A DNA stretch of 13,444 nt, from NCBI GenBank assembly GCA_024405255.1, contig JAKSOY010000118.1, positions 1 to 13,444 on the forward strand, given 5' to 3'. Positions 1 to 5,213 of this stretch are shown here, one piece after another. The position numbers were made by a program, and so were the translations under genes. Below the pieces are notes generated by a model. It was not told the DNA's origin. It was given only the letters and a program-made list of their open reading frames with translations, and did no database searches. Each line of letters begins with the position of its first letter. The first letter of the stretch is position 1. Origin of the DNA: Kiritimatiellia bacterium (GTDB lineage: Bacteria; Verrucomicrobiota; Kiritimatiellia; RFP12; UBA1067).

Positions 1-2
1 CA

Positions 3-2642
3 CTGTCGCTCCTCTGCGGGATCCTAGTGTGGCCGCAGTTGGTCGCCGCCTGGCCAAGCATTGAGGAAGCGATAGACCGGTTCCGTCGTCTGCCGCCGTT
101 CGCCAAGTTGGTACTGCTGCTGTTCGTCGGCGCATTTGTTGTCTACGGCGGGGGGAAGAACGTGTCGACGAACAATGGGGAAGCGGCGTCCTCGCAAGGG
201 GGAAGCGGCGTCCTCGCCGCTTGTCAGGAGGGAGAAATTCCTTATTCCAATCGGCTCGACAGCGCATCTTCGCTGTCCGGACGATTGAAAGTGGCCCACG
301 GAGCTCTTTTTGTAACAAGCGGCGAGGACGCCGCTTCCCCTTTGTTCGCCGCTTCCCCTTTGACTGTTACCGAAGAGGACATCGCCCGTGGTTGGCAGCT
401 GTGGGAGGTGCGGACGAATTGCAATATCTCCTACACGATGCCGGAGGATGCGATGATGGCAAGCAACTGGTGGGTGCGTGGCGCTTACGAAGACGTGAAG
501 CCATTTGACTTCGGCAGCTGGCGTTTTCCGTTCGGCACGAACGAGTACGACTCGGTCTGGGCGTTTTCGTGGGGCAAGGTGAGGTTCGCGCTGGGCGATA
601 CGAACGAGATTGTTGCGGTTGGCGCGCCGATGTCCGCCGTGCCGTACCGCTCGCGGCTCTGGAGCGCGGTAGATACGAACGGTGTGCGGCTCGTCACGTG
701 GGAGAACTTCTTTGCGGGCAGATCCGTACTGTCGCGGCCCTCCGCGACAGCCCCGTCCGACGCTGTCGCGGAGGGCCGCGACAGTACGGTGAACGCGCAG
801 GTCGAATTGCGGTCGACGGGCGACTTCATCGTGCGTTCGAACGAGGTCGAGTCCGTCTGCCGCCGGATCGATCCTGACGACTATGACAACGACGGATGGC
901 AAAACGACGACGACGGCGATCCATACTGCTGGGACGAGTCGTGGGATGACTTCTGGCAGGAGCTGCCGACGGGGGCGAACGAGGCGGCCTACTACTGGAT
1001 TGACGTCCGTCCGCGGTGGAATTCGTACATTGAGTTCGTGGGCGATGGTCCGTCCGACCTCGACGATCCGTACATCTACGGCAAGGCGGGCGAGACCTAC
1101 CGCGTCCAGCTTCTGATCGGCAAGACGTATGAGGTCGAAAGCAGCCAGCCGTTCGACGTGGTCGGACAGTCGAGCTCTTCGATTGAGATTGATGGCAATG
1201 GGTCGACAGAGATTGAAGTCGTGTGGCCGGTAACATTCTCCGCCCTTGAGGGGAATGGCACGAGCTTTATGATGCGAGTTGTCCCGTCTGGACTTGGCGG
1301 CACTTTCACATGGACGCAGCATTGCTGTGGTATCACCGGCTATGGCAATCAGTTCTGGTGGGCTCACGAGCGTTACTGTTATTGTGGCGGGTGTCAAGCT
1401 TCTGGCTTTTATTCCTATGAAGGTTTTGAGAAGGCATGCACCGGAGGTCATTGCGGCTGTCCGTATTACGATGACGACGATCCCTACGAGACGCAGGAAG
1501 ACGACGGGCCGTATGCTGCGAGGGCGTCGGTGGAGTTCTCCGAGTCCGTTGTCATCTTCGAGGACGCCTACACCAACATGCCGGGCGAGGTCGTTGCGCG
1601 GCGGTCGACACGGACGAGGCTCACCTGCATCGCGCACGGCGGCGAAACCGGCGGTACGGTGACGTTCTCCATCGACAACGGAGACAAGCTCGTGTCGCGT
1701 TCGGGCGGCTCGCTGCCCGTCACGCGGTTTGTCCCGCCGCAGCAAAAGGTCGAGTTCAACGTCGTCTATGAAGGACGTCTGCCCAGTGGCAGCGAAAGGG
1801 ATGTTGTCGCCAAGGCCGACTTCACCGAACGCGTCACTGGGACGCGCCATTCGACCGTAGAGGATGAATTGACCTCGGTGAAGGTGGAAATTGTCAGAAT
1901 GGTTGAAGCTCCTGCGGAGACATGTCCCCATAGGCATGTTTTTGGTGTGCAGGAAGGGGCTAACGTCAATCATTATCCTGCGTCAATAGGACTGGGCTTA
2001 AACTTTAACTCAAATGATGCTGTTGTTGGTGTTGATAATGAATTGTTTTATTGCCCGTGGACGGGCGGAGCATATGAACTTGCAATTTCTTCGGGACGCG
2101 TCGAATTAGTCTCATCGATTCGCGTGGTTGAGCCATCTGTCGTGTGTAGAGGTGCGGAATGGGATCACGTTCGCGGCACAATTGGAAATTCGGGGCAAGT
2201 TCGCATGAATCTCTTTCTTTATGTTGAACCATCTTACGTTTCGTTTGACGGTATTTTCATGGAGGAAATCCCTGATGATACAATTTGCCCTCATGACGGG
2301 TACTTCAATGACCCTGATGTGAACAAAACGGGAGCAATGTCTCATTCTGAAAGCGCCCGCGCTGGAGTGTGGATTCAGGTGCATCAGGATGAATGGGCGG
2401 CAGATCGCGTTGAAAGGAATACGCCATACCCAAGACCTTGGACGTCTGGGTGGAAAGAGTGGCAGATTCCCGTCGGATGGGGTGACGTTCTCCACACACT
2501 TAAGGGGCAGATACATCCTAATCCCACAACACAGCGTTTTACAATCGCACCGAATGGTACTGCTACAATTAGAAAGTACAACCATGAAATCGAGCGGCGT
2601 ATAAATAACGAAGTATATTTAGATGGGGTATTTCAGGAATGA
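3..2642 (+). CDS. Large secreted/surface protein, N-terminus beyond window edge, hosts embedded repeats
   Basis: Function unknown. A GTG at 27 could start an 871-residue protein, but the frame is open to the window edge and the preceding codons encode hydrophobic residues (LSLLCGIL), so the true start is probably upstream. Counting from the GTG: a membrane-proximal charged stretch, a hydrophobic segment at about residues 26-41 (LVLLLFVGAFVVYGG), a low-complexity linker made from repeat DNA (about 50-112), an acidic DxDxDG-type calcium-binding-like motif near 282-296 (DDYDNDGWQNDDDGD), a Cys-rich patch around 432-480, an Ig-like stretch around 495-600, and a second Cys-containing region to the end. 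The reading frame is uninterrupted across two hairpin repeats. GC falls from 43/60 bases (1681-1740) to 23/60 (1981-2040). The TGA overlaps the next ATG as ATGA. It is probably cell-surface anchored or exported. Gene reality is well supported; function is not. Confidence 0.8.
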   Translation: MSLLCGILVWPQLVAAWPSIEEAIDRFRRLPPFAKLVLLLFVGAFVVYGGGKNVSTNNGEAASSQGGSGVLAACQEGEIPYSNRLDSASSLSGRLKVAHGALFVTSGEDAASPLFAASPLTVTEEDIARGWQLWEVRTNCNISYTMPEDAMMASNWWVRGAYEDVKPFDFGSWRFPFGTNEYDSVWAFSWGKVRFALGDTNEIVAVGAPMSAVPYRSRLWSAVDTNGVRLVTWENFFAGRSVLSRPSATAPSDAVAEGRDSTVNAQVELRSTGDFIVRSNEVESVCRRIDPDDYDNDGWQNDDDGDPYCWDESWDDFWQELPTGANEAAYYWIDVRPRWNSYIEFVGDGPSDLDDPYIYGKAGETYRVQLLIGKTYEVESSQPFDVVGQSSSSIEIDGNGSTEIEVVWPVTFSALEGNGTSFMMRVVPSGLGGTFTWTQHCCGITGYGNQFWWAHERYCYCGGCQASGFYSYEGFEKACTGGHCGCPYYDDDDPYETQEDDGPYAARASVEFSESVVIFEDAYTNMPGEVVARRSTRTRLTCIAHGGETGGTVTFSIDNGDKLVSRSGGSLPVTRFVPPQQKVEFNVVYEGRLPSGSERDVVAKADFTERVTGTRHSTVEDELTSVKVEIVRMVEAPAETCPHRHVFGVQEGANVNHYPASIGLGLNFNSNDAVVGVDNELFYCPWTGGAYELAISSGRVELVSSIRVVEPSVVCRGAEWDHVRGTIGNSGQVRMNLFLYVEPSYVSFDGIFMEEIPDDTICPHDGYFNDPDVNKTGAMSHSESARAGVWIQVHQDEWAADRVERNTPYPRPWTSGWKEWQIPVGWGDVLHTLKGQIHPNPTTQRFTIAPNGTATIRKYNHEIERRINNEVYLDGVFQE
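177..224 (+). repeat. Short hairpin repeat, forward copies (one partial, one complete)
   Basis: A 19-bp copy at 177-195 and a 26-bp copy at 199-224 both begin GGGGAAGCGGCGTCCTCGC. The complete copy contains an 8-bp perfect stem (AAGCGGCG and CGCCGCTT) around a TCCT loop. The two copies lie in different codon phases of the host gene (read as GEAASS and as GGSGVLAA), so the similarity is conserved at DNA level and is not a protein repeat. It looks like a REP/MITE-type dispersed palindrome tolerated in a linker just after the membrane segment. Confidence 0.85.
315..361 (-). repeat. Short hairpin repeat, inverted copy plus truncated tandem copy
   Basis: Bases 315-340 are the exact reverse complement of 199-224 (26 of 26). 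A partial second copy (GCCGCTTCCCCTTT) follows at 348-361. The inverted pair is separated by 90 bp and could fold into a long mRNA stem. It is translated in frame as SGEDAASPLFAASP in the host protein. Confidence 0.85.
724..789. repeat. Perfect 27-bp inverted repeat with nested hairpins inside coding sequence
   Basis: Arms 724-750 and 763-789 are perfect reverse complements around a 12-base spacer. Each arm is itself a hairpin: CTGTCGCGG and CCGCGACAG around a 4-base loop. The element differs in sequence from the repeat at 177-361 but has the same nested design. It is translated in frame within the surface protein (…LSRPSATAPSDAVAEGRDST…) and leaves the frame open. Confidence 0.9.
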
Positions 2643-3271
2643 AGACGAAAGCTATGATTTTTTGCATGGCGTGTGTTCTTGCGGTCTTAATCGCCGGTTT
2701 GTGTTTTGCGACGGAACGGGTGTATTCCGTGTCCGGTTGTTTTTCTTGTGTGCGTTCTTCGCCAAGTGCACCAACGGAAGAACTATGGCACGTAGAAAGT
2801 TATGTGAAAAGGTTCGTGCGAGAAAATTTAATTCGCTCGTCTGCTGGTGATTTTACAAAGGTTTATGGTGGCGACTGGATTCAGGTTTGCAAGGCGTTTG
2901 AATCCTGCACGATGAGCGTAACTAATTCATGCAATGGTGTGCCACTGGTTAAAATCCAAGTGCGAGCGCAGGAATGTCAGCTGGCAAAAGATGTTGTAAG
3001 GTTTTGCATAAGGAGATTTTCCGACATGATCACAGAACGAAATCGTCGCGTCCTCGATAAACACACTGCGCAAGTGCGTGTGGAAGTTGAGAAATTAAGG
3101 CGGGCGGGCAGGCCTGTACCTTCTGAAATGTTGCATAAGCTTGACATGATGAAAACAGCGGTAGAGAAGGAGTGCTATTGGCCTTCAGATATGACGACTG
3201 AGGGAGTGGTCGTTCGCGAATGGCATTTTTGTGGATTTGTCATTCACCGTACTCGAATTGGTTTGCTATGA
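2639..3271 (+). CDS. Small exported protein of unknown function
   Basis: 210 residues. The N-terminus is a clear Sec signal or single membrane segment (residues 6-24, ending LCFA; likely cleavage near A24/T25). The mature part is Cys-containing (C34, C37 and later cysteines), then has a charged, probably helical stretch around residues 125-175 (ITERNRRVLDKHTAQVRVEV) compatible with a short coiled coil. I recognise no family. The ATG sits in an ATGA overlap with the upstream stop and has only a distant GGGG at 2625-2628, so translational coupling to the large surface protein is likely. Its own TGA again overlaps the next small ORF by ATGA. It could be a partner, chaperone or protective protein for the upstream protein, but only synteny points that way. 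Confidence 0.75.
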   Translation: MKTKAMIFCMACVLAVLIAGLCFATERVYSVSGCFSCVRSSPSAPTEELWHVESYVKRFVRENLIRSSAGDFTKVYGGDWIQVCKAFESCTMSVTNSCNGVPLVKIQVRAQECQLAKDVVRFCIRRFSDMITERNRRVLDKHTAQVRVEVEKLRRAGRPVPSEMLHKLDMMKTAVEKECYWPSDMTTEGVVVREWHFCGFVIHRTRIGLL

Positions 3272-3369
3272 CACGGAAGATGAAACTGCTGGCAGTGATT
3301 TTGATTCTTCCCGTGGCGTCGCTTGCTGCCAATGATGTTTGGCTGGACGACGTGTTGCAGGAAGATTAA
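3268..3369 (+). CDS. Tiny 33-residue exported ORF with surface-protein-like tail
   Basis: It starts at ATG 3268 in an ATGA overlap with the previous gene and ends TAA 3367-3369. Residues 5-21 are a textbook signal peptide core (MKLLAVILILPVASLAA), followed by only twelve residues, NDVWLDDVLQED. These resemble the last residues of the large surface protein (NEVYLDGVFQE; 7 of 11 identical). It may be a secreted micro-peptide, a gene start truncated by a stop, or a start-to-tail deletion remnant of a paralogue. No clear ribosome binding site is visible; expression would depend on coupling. Confidence 0.45.
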   Translation: MTRKMKLLAVILILPVASLAANDVWLDDVLQED

Positions 3370-3421
3370 GTTTGGATTGTTATGTCTCGAAAGAAGTATG
3401 TTTGGTGACGTTTACATAGAC

Positions 3422-3428
3422 GGGAGGG
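3422..3428 (+). promoter_or_regulatory. Ribosome binding site for lipoprotein gene
   Basis: GGGAGGG lies seven bases before ATG 3436 and fixes the start of the lipoprotein ORF. The preceding 66-bp gap (3370-3435) holds no other convincing gene. Confidence 0.65.
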
Positions 3429-3435
3429 CTGTCAT

Positions 3436-4041
3436 ATGGCCACAGCAGTAAGAGTCGGAATGAACCTGGCACTGGGAGTGTTGCTCATTTGCGGGTGCGA
3501 AAGGGGAACAGATCCTGAATTGACGGATGGCAATCCACACAATGCTTTCGCCGCGTTGGACGTCCGGCGGTCGTTTGATTTTGAAAACTATATCTCACTG
3601 GAAGATTTGGTAGTTGAGAAGTCGTCTATTGAGAGCGCGGCGATCCATACGGGAAGCACCTTGCTCATAATGGATGCTCGCCTGTTAAGGCCGAGCCCGA
3701 TGCCAGGCTTTGAGTACAAGCGAGTGTATGCTTCAGCGAAAACCCATGAGGTGAAAGTCATTGAGTTTGTCAAAGAACTTGGCGCTGTCAACGAGAGGTG
3801 TGCACGAAAAATCTATGGTCAACTGTGCAATGCAATCGGTCGGCAGTTTTACATCCCGCCCGATATTGTCCGCACGATAGGTGCTGACATTGTCGAAATG
3901 AACACGTGGATGTCTGCGCCACGATCCGCCAAGGTATTTTATGACGTGTTGCTATGCAAGAATGACGATCTACGCTGGCGTATCGAGTTGAGGGTTGCAA
4001 AGCGTTTGATGGCATTGCATCGAATGGAAGACGAGGGATGA
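3436..4041 (+). CDS. Putative lipoprotein of unknown function
   Basis: 201 residues. The N-terminus has a short hydrophobic core and a plausible lipobox (LLICGC, lipidated Cys21) followed by Glu-Arg-Gly, suggesting outer- or inner-membrane lipidation. The remainder is a mixed soluble domain with no motif I can name; cysteines near the C-terminal half (KIYGQLCNAIG, DVLLCKNDD) are notable. A good GGGAGGG ribosome site precedes the ATG. Its TGA (4039-4041) lies one base before the ATG of the tail-fragment ORF. It is the second small exported protein in the array and does not visibly resemble the first (2639-3271) beyond size and export signal. Confidence 0.75.
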   Translation: MATAVRVGMNLALGVLLICGCERGTDPELTDGNPHNAFAALDVRRSFDFENYISLEDLVVEKSSIESAAIHTGSTLLIMDARLLRPSPMPGFEYKRVYASAKTHEVKVIEFVKELGAVNERCARKIYGQLCNAIGRQFYIPPDIVRTIGADIVEMNTWMSAPRSAKVFYDVLLCKNDDLRWRIELRVAKRLMALHRMEDEG

Positions 4042-4042
4042 T

Positions 4043-4201
4043 ATGTCGCGTCCTCTTTTCATCGGCGGCAGGGACGCCGCGTACACACAGACGTTTGAGA
4101 TTGAATCGGACGGTACGTCATCCATTCGGAAATTCAAGTACAAGCTCGAGCGGAGCCGTTGGCTTCCCTTCGGATTCGTGTCACTAACAGGAGAAGACTG
4201 A
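4043..4201 (+). pseudogene. Orphan C-terminal fragment of a surface-protein paralogue
   Basis: A 52-codon ORF from ATG 4043 (GAGGG at 4033-4037) to TGA 4199-4201. Its middle aligns without gaps to the end of the large surface protein: TQTFEIESDGTSSIRK versus TQRFTIAPNGTATIRK, continuing into FKYKLER versus YNHEIER. The last ~13 residues then diverge. It has no signal peptide and no N-terminal part, so it looks like the displaced tail of a second family member. A working start codon and Shine-Dalgarno site mean it could still be translated, and its stop is coupled (TGATG) to the next gene. Confidence 0.7.
4189..4193 (+). promoter_or_regulatory. Ribosome binding site deciding start at 4201
   Basis: AGGAG, seven bases before ATG 4201. 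It favours this ATG over the in-frame TTG at 4159, whose extra 14 basic residues would precede the signal segment. Confidence 0.65.
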
Positions 4202-4971
4202 TGAAAATGAAGATACTTTTGTCCGTTGTCGCGGTTGCGGCCGTGACATTCGCCGTTGTTCAGACCTCGCGGATTACCGACTTGAAAGAACGGACTGCGA
4301 CGGCAGAGCACAAAAGGCTCAACTTTGTGATGGAGATGCTCTGTCGAGGCAAGGGTGAGGCGATTGAAGTTGTTGGCGTCAATCCCGAATCCGCCTATCG
4401 GAAGGCGACCGAGGCCTATCAGGCCCGCGACCTGATCGCCTTGCGAACGGCGTTGTCTCTTTGCAACAATTGTCCGATTGAAATTGAAAAAATCTTGCTC
4501 TCCCCATTTAACAGGAGTTTTCTGAGGACGGATATGCTTCAGGAGTTTTCGCGTGTTGAAGATTTCGAATGTTTTGCCTGGGCGAATATAGAGGTAGCCA
4601 TGTTTTTCGGGAGGTCGTGTTTTCGGGGAAAAGAATTCGAGATTCCGATATGCATAGAGTATCTTACATTCCTTCGCTTCAGAAAGTACAAGGAGAAGTT
4701 TCACGCAGAGGGGAAAAAAGACCTGGAACAGGTGGCTCAGCGTTTCATGGATCTTTGGATCGCCCACATCGAGTCCCCGGAGGGCTTTACGCGGATTGGC
4801 GTGCGGGGCATGATAAGGCAGCAGACCGAATTGGTGGACGCCGCTCGCCCCGGATGCGGAATGTCGCAGAAGGGTGCGATTTCATTAGGTCGGGCGATGT
4901 CGATGGGGCTTGTTCGTTGCGGTTACACGCCTAAATGGTTGGATGCCGAGTTCCCTTTGCCGTCAAAATAG
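4201..4971 (+). CDS. Small membrane-anchored or exported protein of unknown function
   Basis: 256 residues from ATG 4201. Residues 5-20 form a hydrophobic segment (ILLSVVAVAAVTFAVV) without an obvious cleavage site, so it may be an uncleaved anchor. A charged, probably helical stretch (residues 23-40) follows, then a soluble domain with paired cysteines (LCNNC at 87-91) and further cysteines. No family recognised. The ATG shares one base with the stop of the orphan tail fragment (TGATG), giving the same tail-then-small-exported-protein order as at 2639. The gene ends just before the tandem repeats and marks the right edge of the + strand array; the next functional genes run on the opposite strand. 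Confidence 0.75.
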   Translation: MKMKILLSVVAVAAVTFAVVQTSRITDLKERTATAEHKRLNFVMEMLCRGKGEAIEVVGVNPESAYRKATEAYQARDLIALRTALSLCNNCPIEIEKILLSPFNRSFLRTDMLQEFSRVEDFECFAWANIEVAMFFGRSCFRGKEFEIPICIEYLTFLRFRKYKEKFHAEGKKDLEQVAQRFMDLWIAHIESPEGFTRIGVRGMIRQQTELVDAARPGCGMSQKGAISLGRAMSMGLVRCGYTPKWLDAEFPLPSK

Positions 4972-4977
4972 AGTAAT

Positions 4978-5031
4978 GAAGTCGACGGGGACAGACCCCC
5001 TTGCGAAGTCGACGGGGACAGACCCCCTTGC
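4978..5031. repeat. Two perfect 27-bp tandem copies of a REP-like unit
   Basis: 4978-5004 and 5005-5031 are identical. Each contains GGGGACAGACCCCC, a GGGG/CCCC hairpin with an ACAGA loop, followed by TTGC. They start seven bases after the stop of the + strand gene. Confidence 0.9.
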
Positions 5032-5079
5032 GGGATAAGTTTGCATTTTTCGCTTTTGGGGGACAAATTTGATCTTCTG

Positions 5080-5098
5080 CGCAGGGTCTGTCCCCGCA
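5080..5098 (-). repeat. Inverted copy of REP-like core
   Basis: GGGTCTGTCCCCG at 5084-5096 is the exact reverse complement of 13 bases in each tandem copy (for example 5013-5025). With those copies it bounds a roughly 120-bp element (4978-5097). The AT-richer interior (5032-5079) includes the 8-bp palindrome CAAATTTG. Such paired REPs are the typical form mobilised by RAYT (Y1 transposase-like) proteins. No such gene lies in the window. Confidence 0.75.
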
Positions 5099-5213
5099 GT
5101 GTCACGCTCAATCGCCGTCTTGGCGACTTCCGCGAAGGTCTCTGGTATCGCCACCTGCGGCTCGGACGCCGCCGAGAACGTCGCAACGGCGAGTCCGCAC
5201 AGCACCGCATTCT

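Noticed and set aside
24..1973. Long antisense open frame opposite the large surface protein
   Set aside because: The peptide is Arg-rich with no recognisable domain and mirrors GC-rich codon bias. It overlaps a well-supported gene along its whole length.
3382..3408. Eight-codon ORF before the lipoprotein gene
   Set aside because: Too short, no ribosome site and no similarity to anything; regarded as chance.
4060..4085. Origin of the start of the orphan tail ORF from the AAGCGGCG-type hairpin repeat
   Set aside because: The bases GGCGGCAGGGACGCCGC look superficially similar, but the stem and loop differ, and the peptide (IGGRDAAYTQTF) reads on smoothly into the tail homology.
4159..4200. 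TTG start for the small membrane protein
   Set aside because: It would overlap the tail-fragment ORF and add basic residues before the hydrophobic segment. ATG 4201 has AGGAG at proper spacing.
4978..5031. CRISPR array
   Set aside because: Only two copies, directly abutting with no spacer, and no cas genes.
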